A stretch of 51,981 nucleotides of DNA from Saccharopolyspora shandongensis (GTDB taxonomy: Bacteria > Actinomycetota > Actinomycetes > Mycobacteriales > Pseudonocardiaceae), in NCBI RefSeq assembly GCF_900106995.1, contig NZ_FNOK01000064.1, positions 1 through 51,981 of the forward strand. The letters run 5' to 3'. The notes below the pieces were generated by a model. That model worked only from the letters and a program-made list of their open reading frames with translations. It had not been told where the DNA came from and did no database searches. Below, one piece after another: positions 1-9,809 of this stretch (its first letter is position 1; every line of letters starts with the position of its first letter). Both the position numbers and the translations under genes were made by a program.

Positions 1-251
1 GCTCCGATCGACCCGGTCGTGGGCACCCGATAACCCTGCCCGCCCCGCCCGAACACCGACATGAGGATCTTCATTGCCGACCGGTAGGACTCGTGCGGAA
101 ACAGGCACAAGGCAAGCGTGAAGTAGAACATCAGCCGGGCAGGCAGTGCGCGAGTCCGCTGTTCTCTACGCCAATACTGATCAATAACTCGATCGACCAA
201 TTCCACAGGGAACGTTCGGGTCAGCACACCGATGGCAGCCTGATCGGCCAC
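1..251 (-). CDS. IS4-type transposase, N-terminal part (runs off window)
   Basis: Reading leftwards from a GTG at 251-249, the protein begins VADQAAIGVLTRTFP and continues through a helical segment (LPARLMFYFTLALCLFPHESY) to the window edge, giving 83 residues without a stop. This is the N-terminal domain found ahead of the DDE catalytic core in many actinobacterial IS4-type transposases; the catalytic residues lie outside the window. The element's outer end appears to be near 334, because from 335 onwards the DNA matches another locus (see 335-361). Whether the transposase is intact cannot be judged from here. Confidence 0.75.
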   Translation of the reverse strand, partial: MADQAAIGVLTRTFPVELVDRVIDQYWRREQRTRALPARLMFYFTLALCLFPHESYRSAMKILMSVFGRGGQGYRVPTTGSIG

Positions 252-334
252 GCTGACACCCGCGCCCGCCCCTACCTCAAGATCCACAAGCACGCAGGCT
301 ACCGGCCACGCGATGACCTAAACGACCGGCATTG

Positions 335-361
335 GGGCTAAGCGGCTGCGCCGCTTCAAAG
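335..361 (+). repeat. Fragment of the dispersed structured element (3' hairpin only)
   Basis: These 27 bases are identical to 33899-33925, the 3' end of full copy A of the structured repeat. They contain the perfect hairpin AAGCGGC-TGC-GCCGCTT at 340-356, followed by CAAAG. The IS4-type element lies immediately to the left, so the rest of this copy was either displaced by the insertion or lies beyond the IS. It sits just 3' of the VWA gene that ends at 398. Confidence 0.7.
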
Positions 362-397
362 GCGAACGGCCCACACCGCCACCTCCAATGCGGTCGT

Positions 398-1749
398 TCA
401 GACCGGGAGCAGGCGGGCGACCAGTTCGCTGAGGCGGCGGGCGTTGCGGCACTGGTGCATCTCGACGACCCCGGCATAGGCGTGGGCCGCCGAATCGCCG
501 GTCGACCAGCGGGCCGTCGGCTCGGGGTTGAGCCAGAACACCCGGCGCGCCCGGTCGATGACCTGCCCCAGCGCGGCCAGGTTCGGATCCCAGCCGTTGG
601 TGCGGGCATCGCCGAGGACCAGCACCGAGGTGCGCGGGCCGACCGCGTCCAGGTGGCGTTCGGCGAACTCGCCCAGGGCGGCCCCGTAGTCGCTGCTGTC
701 GTGCCAGCCGGTCACCGCCGCCTCGGTGAGGATGCGGCGGCCGAGCTCCACCGGGTCGGCCGAGCCGCCGGTGATCAGGCCGGTCACCTCGTCGGTGCGG
801 TTGACGAAGGCGAACACCCGGACCTTGCTGAACTGGTCGTGCAGCGCCTGGACCAGCAGCATCGTGAAGTTCGCGAAGCCGGCCACGGAGCCGGAAACGT
901 CGCACAGCAGCACGATTTCCGGTCGCCCGGGCCGGCGCCGCTGGTAGGCCGGGTGCAGCGGCACGCCTCCGGTGGACAGCGAACGGCGCAGCGTCCGGCG
1001 CAGGTCGATCCGGCCGCGAGCGGCCTGCCTGCGGCGCGCCGCGAGCCGGGTGGCGAGCTTGCGGGCCAACGGTTGCACCGCGCGGCGCAGGTCGGCGAGC
1101 TGCTCGCGCCCGGCGTTGAGGAAGTCGATCTGGTCGGCGCTGGGCGCGATGGCGTGCTTCGCGATCTGCTCCGTGCCGCGCAGTTCGGCCGAGCGGCGCC
1201 GGGCATCGGTGCGCACCCGGTTGCGGAAGTCCTCGATGCGCCGGCGGATCTCGTCCCGGTCGAGCCGGTCGGTGAAGTCGGCGGCCTCGCCGGCCCGCAT
1301 CGCGGCGAGCACGCGCGCCAGCAGCGTCTGCGGCTGCAGCCGGTCGAGCGTTTGGTGCGCGGACCAGCCCTGCGGCCCGTCGCCGGAGCCGAACCGGCCG
1401 AGCGCGTCCACCGCCTCGCCGGCGAGCTGGGTCAGCGCCGACCGGTCGTTGGCGGCGAGCGCCTCGACGAGCCGCTGCTCCAGATCCTGCTCGTCCCCGG
1501 TGCCTTCGGGACGGCCGACGCCGAGCGGGAAGTAGAGGTCGAAGGTCGCGTCGAACACCGCGCGCTGGCGGTCGGTGCGCAGCAGCGCGGCGGCGAGGCC
1601 CTCGCGGATGCGCTCCCGGTCGGCCAGGCCGAGCACGTCCAGCGCGGCGGCGGCATCGACGGTTTCGCCCGGCCCGATGCGGATCCCGTGGGACCGCAGC
1701 GCCTGGGCGAGCCCGGTCAGCCGCTCGGGGAGGCCGTTGATCGGCTCGG

Positions 1750-1753
<4 letters not shown>
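398..1753 (-). CDS. CoxE-like VWA domain protein
   Basis: 451 residues starting MTEPINGLPERL. The N-terminal half is helical and charged; the C-terminal half, after about residue 245, is a von Willebrand A fold. The MIDAS metal site is seen as DVSGS (in LLCDVSGSVAGF), with later acidic loops such as GDARTN. Such proteins act with MoxR-type AAA ATPases as metallochaperone or enzyme-activation pairs, as CoxE and CoxD do for CO dehydrogenase. Its start overlaps the stop of the MoxR gene by 4 bases (ATGA), so the two are translationally coupled. No CO dehydrogenase or other obvious client lies within the window, so the target is unknown. Confidence 0.88.
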
Positions 1754-2637
<884 letters not shown>

Positions 2638-2758
2638 GCCGCAAACTCCCGTCCACCCGGCCCGGCGTGCCCGGGACCCACCGTGCTGAACAGTTGCTCA
2701 GATGGCGTCACTTTGTCAACGCGGATGTGCGTCACCAGACGCGGCGCGGTTGCGTCGG

Positions 2759-2821
2759 CGGTTTCGCGCGAAACCGGCGTCACGCCCTCACGAAGGCCGC
2801 CGGTTTCGCGCGAAACCGGCG
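2759..2821 (-). terminator. Two near-identical GTTTCGCGCGAAAC palindromes
   Basis: The 14-bp palindrome GTTTCGCGCGAAAC occurs at 2761-2774 (dyad extends over 2759-2776) and at 2803-2816 (perfect dyad extends over 2798-2821, 24 bp). The second one directly abuts the stop codon of the EamA gene, so a factor-independent terminator is the simplest reading. No T-run follows. The core resembles actinobacterial parS (GTTTCACGTGAAAC) with the central ACGT replaced by GCGC. Confidence 0.6.
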
Positions 2822-3736
2822 TTAGTTGCCGGAACGGCGGGCGATGGCGACTCCGACGAGGCAGATCGCTCCGCCGATCAGGCCGTAGACCGTCGGGATC
2901 TCCGCCAGCAGCAGCCAGGACAGCAGGATCGACACCACCGGTACGGCGTAGCTCGCGGTGCTGAGCCGGCCCGCCGGCATCCGGTGCAGCGCGTAGGCCC
3001 ACGTCGTGAAGCCGATCGCGGTCGGGAACAGTCCCAAGTAGACGGACGCGAGGATCGCGCCGACGGGCGCCGCCTGGAGTTCGGCGATCAACTGCGGGGT
3101 CCACGGCAGGAGCGCCGCGGTGGCGATGAGGCAACCGAGCCAGATCGCGATCGTGCCGTCCACCCCGCCGCGCAGCGCGGCCTTCTGGATGAGCACCCCC
3201 GCCGCGTACAGGACGGCGGCCAGCACGCAGAGCACCACGCCGAGCCAGTCCCGCTCGCCGGAGGAGCCCAGCGCGATGATCGACAGGCCGCCCAGCGCCA
3301 CCACGGAGCCGGCGACGAGCGCCTTGGGATAGCCCTCGCCGAGGAACAGGCCCGCGCCGAACGCGATCAGCAGGGGCGCGATGTTCACCAGCAGCGCGGC
3401 GGTTCCCGCGTCGATGTGCCGCTCGGCGGCGTTGAGGACGACCGTGTACCCGGCGAGCCACAGCACCGCGTACACCGCGATCAGCGTCAGCGTGCGGCGG
3501 TTGCGGGGCACCGGTGCGGAGCCGCGGTACCGGACCAGCACCAGGATCGTCAGCGAGGCGGCGGCGACCGCGATCCGGATCAATGCCATCGGTGCGGGGG
3601 AGAGGGTTTCGCCGATGCCGCGGATGGCGACGAACGCCGACGCCCACAGCAGCACGGTCACGATGACGGCCGCGGCCGCCTTGCCACGTTCTGCCCTGGC
3701 CGGGGCGGTTTCGGAGGTCTGGAGCTGTCCGGTCAC
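2822..3736 (-). CDS. EamA/DMT-family transporter
   Basis: A ten-helix drug/metabolite transporter made of two EamA repeats, about 304 residues from the GTG at 3736 (VTGQLQTSETAPARA). A TTG at 3772 would add 12 residues but would reach into the divergent promoter, and no ribosome site supports it. Hydrophobic segments run from AAAVIVTVLLWASAFVAIRG to AICLVGVAIARR. Members export amino acids or other small metabolites across the cytoplasmic membrane. It is divergent from the LysR gene at 3819, the usual arrangement for an exporter and its regulator; the substrate is not evident. Confidence 0.88.
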   Translation of the reverse strand: MTGQLQTSETAPARAERGKAAAAVIVTVLLWASAFVAIRGIGETLSPAPMALIRIAVAAASLTILVLVRYRGSAPVPRNRRTLTLIAVYAVLWLAGYTVVLNAAERHIDAGTAALLVNIAPLLIAFGAGLFLGEGYPKALVAGSVVALGGLSIIALGSSGERDWLGVVLCVLAAVLYAAGVLIQKAALRGGVDGTIAIWLGCLIATAALLPWTPQLIAELQAAPVGAILASVYLGLFPTAIGFTTWAYALHRMPAGRLSTASYAVPVVSILLSWLLLAEIPTVYGLIGGAICLVGVAIARRSGN

Positions 3737-3782
3737 GCCAGCTATCGTCGCGAGCCCGATTGGCAAGGACAAGCGATTAGTT

Positions 3783-3811
3783 CTGTACGATGATTAAGCT
3801 CACCTGTACAG
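3783..3811. promoter_or_regulatory. Divergent EamA/LysR control region
   Basis: The short gap between the two divergent genes carries CTGTAC at 3783-3788 and the palindrome CTGTACAG at 3804-3811, 21 bases apart and therefore on the same helix face. It lies just before the LysR start at 3819. Binding by the adjacent LysR protein is inferred from position only. Confidence 0.4.
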
Positions 3812-3818
3812 TTGAGGG

Positions 3819-4727
3819 ATGCTAGACGTACCCCGGCTCCGCGTGCTGCGGGCGGTTGTCGCAACGGGATCGATCCGCGCGAGCGCGGAGGCGCTCGGCT
3901 ACACGCCATCGGCGGTCAGCCAGCAGCTCGCCTCGCTGCAGCGCGAGACCGGGCTCCGGCTGTTCGAGAGGGTCGGCCGGGGCATCGAACCGACCGAGGC
4001 CGGCCGCACGCTCGCGACCGAGTCGGAACCGCTGTTCCAGGCCCTGAGCAGGGTCGAAGGCGTCGTCGGCGATCTGCGCGCCGGCCGCGTCGGCAGCCTC
4101 TCGATCGGCTACTTCGGTTCCGCCGGCGCGACCTGGCTGCCCGCGCTCGTGGTCGCGCTGCGCACCGAGTTCCCGGAGCTGCGGCTCGACCTGCGGATGA
4201 CCGACATCGTCGACGCGGAACCCGACATCGACATCTTCGTCGAGTACCCGGACACCGAGCATTCCCAGCTGGTCGACGTGCACTGGCTCATCGACGACCC
4301 GTACCTCGCGGTCGTCCGCGACGACGACCCGCTCGCGCAGCGCGCCGAGGTGCCGCTGGCGGAGCTGGCGGAGCGGAGCTGGGTCGACAACGACATCGTC
4401 GAGGGAGCCTGCCGCCAGGTGCTCCTCGCGGCCTGCGCGGAGGCCGGGTTCGCCCCGCGGTTCGTCGTGGAGACGCACGACTACCCGACCGCGATCCCCT
4501 TCGTGACAACAGGAATCGGCATCACCGTGATCCCCTGCCTGGGCATCGGGAACCTGCCCACCGGGCTGCGCTCTGTGCCCGTGGTGTCACCGACCCCGAT
4601 GCGGCGGATCAGCGTGGCGGTCAAGAAGTCGATCGCGGAGCATCCGGCGGCCGAGCGCACCGTCGAACTGCTCCACGCGCTCACCCTGGAACAGCCATAC
4701 CGAGCCTCTCCATCCCAGGCCCGGTGA
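3819..4727 (+). CDS. LysR-family transcriptional regulator
   Basis: 302 residues. A winged helix-turn-helix occupies residues 1-60 (SIRASAEALGYTPSAVSQQLASLQRETG), followed by the linker helix and a periplasmic-binding-protein-like effector domain (GSLSIGYFGSAGATWLPALV onwards). It is divergent from the EamA exporter, which it probably controls. GAGGG at 3815-3819 is a weak ribosome site close to the start. Its last 47 bases overlap the 3' end of the opposing small gene at 4681-4941. Confidence 0.9.
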   Translation: MLDVPRLRVLRAVVATGSIRASAEALGYTPSAVSQQLASLQRETGLRLFERVGRGIEPTEAGRTLATESEPLFQALSRVEGVVGDLRAGRVGSLSIGYFGSAGATWLPALVVALRTEFPELRLDLRMTDIVDAEPDIDIFVEYPDTEHSQLVDVHWLIDDPYLAVVRDDDPLAQRAEVPLAELAERSWVDNDIVEGACRQVLLAACAEAGFAPRFVVETHDYPTAIPFVTTGIGITVIPCLGIGNLPTGLRSVPVVSPTPMRRISVAVKKSIAEHPAAERTVELLHALTLEQPYRASPSQAR

Positions 4728-4941
4728 GTTCGGCGGCCACCAGCTGGCCGGGCTCGCCCCGCGCGGCAGGGCGCATCAGGCCCTCGTGCACGAGCAGGTG
4801 CGCCGTCTGCTGATCGCAGAAGGCCACGCCGTCGATGAACAGATCGGGCTCGCAGCTGCAGGTGATCTCCACCCTGCCCGCAGCCACCGCCCGAAGCGCG
4901 GCGCGCTCCCGGTAGTTGAGTTCGAAACGCACGTCGGACAT
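4681..4941 (-). CDS. Small hypothetical protein
   Basis: 86 residues (MSDVRFELNYRERAALRAVAAGRVEITCS...). It has a CSCEPD motif near residue 28 and a further cysteine in FCDQQ, with no signal peptide or membrane segment. Codon use fits the genome, so it looks genuine, but I do not recognise the family. Its 3' end overlaps the convergent LysR gene by 47 bases. Confidence 0.6.
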   Translation of the reverse strand: MSDVRFELNYRERAALRAVAAGRVEITCSCEPDLFIDGVAFCDQQTAHLLVHEGLMRPAARGEPGQLVAAELTGPGMERLGMAVPG

Positions 4942-5025
4942 CGCCCCCAGCTCCCTCCCGACGTCGTCTGCGTTCGGGAGCAGAGTCTCCCAACCGCCGC
5001 GGCCGGGCAGGAAGAGTAGGAAGGC

Positions 5026-5865
5026 CTATCCCTCGATGGTCACGAACACCGGCCGGTGATCAGAGGCCTGCGTGTCGGGCACCTCGGCGCGGGTCGCACG
5101 CAGCCGCCCGCCGAAGGTCACGTAGTCGATCCTCTTCTCGGGAGCCGGGGCGGGGAACGTCAGCCCGCCGCCCGGTCCGTTCGCAGCGGCCCAGCCGTCC
5201 CGCATGCGCGCCAGCAGCGGCGCAAGCTCCGGCGCGTTGGGGCCGGCGTTGAAGTCGCCGAGCAGGAGCTGCCGGGCGTGCGGCGGATCCTGGTCCAGGA
5301 TGCGGATCGTCTCGGCGACCTGCGTCCGCCGGACGGCCGGATCGGGCCGGTAGTCGAGGTGCGTCACGTAGACGTGGGTCGGCCCGCCGGGAGTCGCGAG
5401 GACGGCTTCGGCGAAGCCGGGCATCGGCTTCGGTACCGGCTCGGGATCCACCGTGGAGAGCCGGGTGATCTCGTGGTTCTCGGCCCGGATGATGGGGAAC
5501 CGGCTCAGCAGCGCGACGCCGTACCGGCGGCGCTCGGTGCGCCCGGGCTCCGGATCGAGGTCGTAGATGGGCGCGAAGTAGGAGTGCATGCCGGTCATCC
5601 GGGCCAGCTGCGCGACCTGGTCGGCGTACCCGCTGCGAGCGGCCCAGTGCACGTCGACCTCCTGCAGGCCGACGACGTCCGCACCGGCGATGACCTCGGC
5701 GGTGCGGGCCAGGTCGAGCCGCCCGTCGGCACCGATGCCGGTGTGGATGTTGAAGTCGAGGACGTCGATGCCGCGGTGGGGCGAGGCCTGCGCGGCGTGC
5801 GGCAGCAGCGAGATCAGCGCGGCGGCGAGGGCGATGACGACATTGCTCCGGCGAGAGGAGGTCAC
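5026..5865 (-). CDS. Secreted endonuclease/exonuclease/phosphatase-fold protein
   Basis: About 279 residues from the GTG at 5865. The N-terminus VTSSRRSNVVIALAAALISL ending at AQA is a signal peptide, and the start was chosen to give it. The mature protein has the family motifs in order: DFNIHTG, LQEVD (metal-binding Glu), HLDYRPD, GDFNAGP, and the C-terminal SDHRP catalytic His/Asp. The fold covers phosphodiesterases such as DNase I and sphingomyelinase; the substrate cannot be told. It stands alone between convergent small genes and the nitrate operon end. Confidence 0.85.
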   Translation of the reverse strand: MTSSRRSNVVIALAAALISLLPHAAQASPHRGIDVLDFNIHTGIGADGRLDLARTAEVIAGADVVGLQEVDVHWAARSGYADQVAQLARMTGMHSYFAPIYDLDPEPGRTERRRYGVALLSRFPIIRAENHEITRLSTVDPEPVPKPMPGFAEAVLATPGGPTHVYVTHLDYRPDPAVRRTQVAETIRILDQDPPHARQLLLGDFNAGPNAPELAPLLARMRDGWAAANGPGGGLTFPAPAPEKRIDYVTFGGRLRATRAEVPDTQASDHRPVFVTIEG

Positions 5866-5934
5866 GAGCCGGCAGCATACGAGCCGCCGGTGACGCTGTC
5901 GTAGATTCCGCCTTGCCGAACCGAAGAGCACCGA

Positions 5935-6867
5935 TCACGGGCTGGGTTTCGGGGTCGTGAGGTGGTGGATGGTTCCCCAGGCCGTTAGGCAGAGGACCAG
6001 CAGGGCCGGCCACAGGAGGAGCCGGGCCGCGTCGGCCATCCACACCATGCCCGTCGCCGCCGCCGTGCCGAAGCTCGCCGTGCACGTCATGCCGAGCGGG
6101 AAGACCGTCGCCCAGCGGCGGAAGTCGTAGCGCAGGCGCGGCGCGAGCAGTTCCGCCACCGCCAGCACCACGTACCAGCACATGGTGATCGCCCAGAGCG
6201 CTATGCCGATCGCGCGCACCGCGGTGGCGAGCTCGGCCGGTGCGGCCAGCGCGCGCACCGCGGAGTGCAGCTTGGCGACCGCCACCGTGCTGATCGCGAG
6301 CGCCCCGCCCGCGACCCAGTGGTCACCCGCTCCGCGGGCCACCTGCCGGAAGTCGAACCGGATGAGCACCAGGACGTAGAGCGCCAGGCCGACCGCCGCC
6401 GAGATCGCGCAAACCGCGAGCAGGAACGGAGATCGCGCGTCGGCGGCCAGCTGACCGGCCAGCACCGCCAGCGACTGCGTGCCGACGCAGACCAGGAAGC
6501 TCACGCCGACCGTCGGGGTGGCCAGGCCGCGCAGTACCCGGGGCATCAGCCCCAGCCACAGCAGCGCCGTCAGCACGAGGAAGATCCAGCCGGTGGACCA
6601 GCCGTGCAGGACCAGGGCCAGGCCGAGGACACCCGTCCCGGCTACGCCCGTCAGGGCACCTGGGCGGCCGGCCTCCGACCTCCAGCGCTCGTTGTCGAAG
6701 ACCAGCCGCGCCAGGAACGCCGCGCCCAGCAGTGCCCACAGCACCGCGGCCACCACGAGCAGCACCGCCGACAGCACCGGGAATCCCGCCAGGTGCCCGG
6801 CGACCGACATCACCCCGAGGCCCATCACCGCCGCGCCGGATTCGGGCGGCACGCGCTGCCAGATCAT
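5935..6867 (-). CDS. TDT/TehA-family membrane transporter
   Basis: 310 residues with about ten hydrophobic helices, from MIWQRVPPESGAAVMGLGVMSVAG to the terminal LVLCLTAWGTIHHLTT. The start PPESGAAVMG and the FDFRQV and RRWATVFPLGM segments are typical of the tellurite-resistance/C4-dicarboxylate (TehA, SLAC1-like) anion channel family. It begins 5 bases after the narI stop and so is the last gene of the nar operon. An anion role linked to nitrate respiration (nitrite or nitrate flux) is inferred from position; nothing shows tellurite resistance. Confidence 0.85.
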   Translation of the reverse strand: MIWQRVPPESGAAVMGLGVMSVAGHLAGFPVLSAVLLVVAAVLWALLGAAFLARLVFDNERWRSEAGRPGALTGVAGTGVLGLALVLHGWSTGWIFLVLTALLWLGLMPRVLRGLATPTVGVSFLVCVGTQSLAVLAGQLAADARSPFLLAVCAISAAVGLALYVLVLIRFDFRQVARGAGDHWVAGGALAISTVAVAKLHSAVRALAAPAELATAVRAIGIALWAITMCWYVVLAVAELLAPRLRYDFRRWATVFPLGMTCTASFGTAAATGMVWMADAARLLLWPALLVLCLTAWGTIHHLTTPKPSP

Positions 6868-6872
6868 CCGCG

Positions 6873-7604
6873 CTACAGCCGCTGCCAGCCGCGCGGCGCC
6901 TGCCTGGTGCCCACGCGGTCGCCGCTGCGGCTGCGGTAGACCACGTAGGGACGGAACAGGTAGTGCACCGGCGCGCTGAAGGCGTGCACGAGCCGGCCGA
7001 ACGGCCACAGCGCGAACAGGGCGAGGCCGAGCAGCGCGTGCAGCCGGTAGTCCAGCGGGGCGTGCGCCATCAGCTCCGGGTGCGGCTGCAGCAGGAAGAT
7101 CCCGCGGAACCACGGCCCGATCGTCTCGCGGTAGTCGTACGGGCCGCGGACGCCGTTGTCGATCACGGTCGTCCACAGGCCGAGGCAGATCGTGGCCGTC
7201 AAAGCGGTGTAGGTGAACAGGTCGCTGCGGCTGGTCGCGGCGCGCACCGCGGGGTTGCGCCGCCGCCGCCACAGCAGGACCAGCAGCCCGGCCAGCGCCG
7301 CGCAGCCCGCGAAGGTGCCCATGCCCAGCGACACCAGGTGGTAGTTCGACTCCGTCACGCCGAACAGCTCGGTGAGCCACTTCGGCACCACCAGGCCGAG
7401 CACGTGCCCGCCGACGACGAACAGCAGTCCGTAGTGGAACAACGGGCTGCCGATCCGCAGCAGGCGGGACTCGTGCAGCTGGCTGGACCGGGTGGTCCAG
7501 CCGAACTTGTCGTACCGGTACCGCCACACCGCGCCGCCGACGAACACGGCGAGCACGACGTACGGCAGCACGGCCCACAGCACCACATCGATCGGGCTGG
7601 TCAT
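6873..7604 (-). CDS. narI: Respiratory nitrate reductase gamma subunit (cytochrome b)
   Basis: 243 residues with five membrane helices. It takes electrons from menaquinol and passes them to NarH through two haem b groups. Candidate haem-ligand histidines are seen in SPLFHYGLLFVVGGH in the N-terminal half and in DYRLHALLG and LVHAFSAPVHYL near the C-terminus, as in known NarI. It overlaps the narJ stop by 4 bases (ATGA) and is followed 5 bases later by the TDT gene. Confidence 0.96.
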   Translation of the reverse strand: MTSPIDVVLWAVLPYVVLAVFVGGAVWRYRYDKFGWTTRSSQLHESRLLRIGSPLFHYGLLFVVGGHVLGLVVPKWLTELFGVTESNYHLVSLGMGTFAGCAALAGLLVLLWRRRRNPAVRAATSRSDLFTYTALTATICLGLWTTVIDNGVRGPYDYRETIGPWFRGIFLLQPHPELMAHAPLDYRLHALLGLALFALWPFGRLVHAFSAPVHYLFRPYVVYRSRSGDRVGTRQAPRGWQRL

Positions 7605-8218
7605 CGGCGGCCTTCCTGGAGGGTGAGCGAAAAGGGCTGCAGGCCGACCTGCTCGGTCGGCGGTTGCGCGGGAACGGCGTCGCGTTCGCGCTGCTGGGGC
7701 ACGACGTCGAGCACTGCCCGCACGGCCGCGGCGTAGGGCGTGCCGAGCTCGTCCAACTTGCGGTGCAGCACCTCGATCGCCGGCCGGAACCGGCCGAGCA
7801 GGCGCTCGCCTTCGCGCCGCTCGGCGGCCGAGAACTCCAGCAGCGCGGGCAGGTAGTCCGGCAGCTCACCGCCGCCGACGCGGTAGCCGTGCGCGCGGTA
7901 GAGGCCCGCCAGCTCGGCCAGCGCGCCACCGCGCAACCGGGTGTCGCCGTGCACGTACCAGGTCAGGTACAGGCCGCGGCGGGGGCTGACGTCGAACACC
8001 TCGACGTAGTGCTGCTCGGCCTCCTGCGCCGGCGTTCCCGCGAGGTGATCCAGGGTGTGGCGGAGGTGCTGCGCCGGGTCGGTTCCGGCGATCTCGCCGA
8101 GGGATTCCCGCAGCAGGCCCATCCGCCGCGCCAGCTCGGGGTCGGGGTAGTGCAGGCACCACGCGGCGATCTGGCGCACCAGCGCGCGCGACCGGGCGTC
8201 CAGCCGGCGGCGCCTCAC
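7601..8218 (-). CDS. narJ: Nitrate reductase assembly chaperone
   Basis: 205 residues of the helical NarJ/TorD fold (WCLHYPDPELARRMGLL, then YVEVFDVSPRRGLYLTWYVHGDTRLRG). NarJ holds apo-NarGH for molybdenum cofactor insertion and membrane docking. The GTG start lies inside the narH stop (GTGA overlap) and the stop overlaps the narI start, so it is fully coupled within the operon. The tail after about residue 170 is low-conservation and rich in Q and E. Confidence 0.95.
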   Translation of the reverse strand: MRRRRLDARSRALVRQIAAWCLHYPDPELARRMGLLRESLGEIAGTDPAQHLRHTLDHLAGTPAQEAEQHYVEVFDVSPRRGLYLTWYVHGDTRLRGGALAELAGLYRAHGYRVGGGELPDYLPALLEFSAAERREGERLLGRFRPAIEVLHRKLDELGTPYAAAVRAVLDVVPQQRERDAVPAQPPTEQVGLQPFSLTLQEGRR

Positions 8219-9783
8219 GACTTCTCCCCGCGCAGCGTCGGGAACATGCCCTCCGGGCGCCCGCCCTCATCCCACACGACCAGGTCGGTGCTGCCCGAGC
8301 GCAGGCCGCCCATGCCGGGGCCGCCGTCGGTGTCCAGGCTGCACGTCGTCGCCAGCGCTTCCAGCTCGTGCGCGTCGCCGATCCCCGCGGTCGGGATGAC
8401 GTAGCGGTCGTCGTACTTCGCGATGGCCAGCAGCCGGTACATCGACCGCAGCTCCGCGGTGTCCAGCCCGGCCGCCCGGACCGGACCCTCGTCCGGCGGC
8501 TCGTCCAGGTTCACCGAGCGCATGTAGCCGCGCATCGCCGCGAGCTTCCGCAGGGAGTCGCGCACCGGGCCGATGTCGCCCGCGGTGAACAGCTCGGCCA
8601 GGTACTCGATCGGGATGCGCAGCGCGTCGATGGCGCCGAAGAGGTTCCCAGCGTCCTCGCCGTCGAACCCGGTCTCGGCGACTGCGTCCACCACCGGCGA
8701 CAGCGGCGGGATGTACCAGACCATCGGCATGGTGCGGTATTCCGGGTGCAGCGGCAGCGCGACCCGGTAGCGGCAGATCAGGTCGTAGACCGGGGAGCGC
8801 CGGGCCGCCTCGACCCAGTCGTGCGGGATGCCCGCCCGCTCGGCCGCCGCCGCCACCTCCGGGTCGTTCGGGTCGAGGAAGAGGTCGCGCTGCGCCGGGT
8901 AGAGCCGGTGCTCGTCGGTCACCGCCGCCGCCTCGCCGACCCGGTCCGCGTCGTAGAGCAGCACGCCGATGTAGCGCAGCCGGCCGACGCAGGTCTCCGA
9001 GCAGATCGTCGGCTGGCCGACCTCGATCCGCGGGTAGCAGAAGGTGCACTTCTCGGCCTTGCCGGTCTTGTGGTTGAAGTAGACCTTCTTGTACGGGCAG
9101 CCGGAAACGCACATCCGCCAGCCGCGGCAGCGGTCCTGGTCGACGAGCACGATGCCGTCCTCGGCGCGCTTGTACATCGCGCCCGACGGGCAGGAGGCGA
9201 CGCAGGACGGGTTGAGGCAGTGCTCGCAGATCCGCGGCAGGTAGAACAGGAACGACTGCTCGAACTCGAACCGGATGCGGGTGCCCAGCTCGTCGCGCAG
9301 CTTCGCCACCACCGGATCCGCCTCGCCGTGCTCGGGCGTGCCGCCCAGCGAGTCCTCCCAGTTCGGTCCCCATCGGACGTTCGTCGGGCGCCCGGTGATC
9401 GCCGAGTTGGGGCGGGCCACCGGGATGTCGTCGCCCAGCGGCGCTTCGAGCAGCATCCGGTAGTCGTAGGTCCAGGGCTGGTAGTAGTCGTCGAGCTCCG
9501 GCAGGTCCGGGTTGGCGAACAGCGTCGCGAGCTTGCGCAGCCGCCCGCCGCCGCGCAGCTTCAGCCGGCCGCGGCGGTCGAGCTCCCAGCCGCCGCGCCA
9601 CTGCCGCTGGTCCTCGTAGCGGCGCGGATACCCTTGCCCGGGGCGGGTTTCGACGTTGTTGAACCAGACGTACTCGACGCCATCCCGGTTGGTCCAGGTC
9701 TGCTTGCAGGTGACCGAGCAGGTGTGGCAGCCGATGCACTTGTCCAGGTTCATCACCATGGCCAGTTGTGCCATGACGCGCAT
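8215..9783 (-). CDS. narH: Respiratory nitrate reductase beta subunit (Fe-S)
   Basis: 522 residues. Four cysteine clusters are visible: CIGCHTCSVTC near residue 16, CEHCLNPSCVASCP near 180, CRGWRMCVSGCP with the tryptophan typical of the [3Fe-4S] site, and CTFCYPRIEVGQPTICSETC. It carries electrons from NarI haem to NarG. The start at 9783 is supported by AAGGAG 5-8 bases upstream; it is separated from narG by 26 bases and overlaps narJ. The C-terminal region MVWYIPPLSPVVD is characteristic of NarH. Confidence 0.96.
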   Translation of the reverse strand: MRVMAQLAMVMNLDKCIGCHTCSVTCKQTWTNRDGVEYVWFNNVETRPGQGYPRRYEDQRQWRGGWELDRRGRLKLRGGGRLRKLATLFANPDLPELDDYYQPWTYDYRMLLEAPLGDDIPVARPNSAITGRPTNVRWGPNWEDSLGGTPEHGEADPVVAKLRDELGTRIRFEFEQSFLFYLPRICEHCLNPSCVASCPSGAMYKRAEDGIVLVDQDRCRGWRMCVSGCPYKKVYFNHKTGKAEKCTFCYPRIEVGQPTICSETCVGRLRYIGVLLYDADRVGEAAAVTDEHRLYPAQRDLFLDPNDPEVAAAAERAGIPHDWVEAARRSPVYDLICRYRVALPLHPEYRTMPMVWYIPPLSPVVDAVAETGFDGEDAGNLFGAIDALRIPIEYLAELFTAGDIGPVRDSLRKLAAMRGYMRSVNLDEPPDEGPVRAAGLDTAELRSMYRLLAIAKYDDRYVIPTAGIGDAHELEALATTCSLDTDGGPGMGGLRSGSTDLVVWDEGGRPEGMFPTLRGEKS

Positions 9784-9809
9784 CAGTACTCCTTTTCGAC
9801 GCTCCCGCG

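Noticed and set aside
5019..5032. GCCTATC near 5023 as a fourth LysR-type site
   Set aside because: No ATAG half at the right distance and no -35/-10 boxes follow; a chance match at a gene end.
6732..7736. Long plus-strand frames opposite narI/narJ, and similarly opposite narG/narH (8368-9885, 10368-13580)
   Set aside because: They are GC-driven open frames antisense to clearly recognised nar genes, with Arg/Pro/His-rich composition and no domains.
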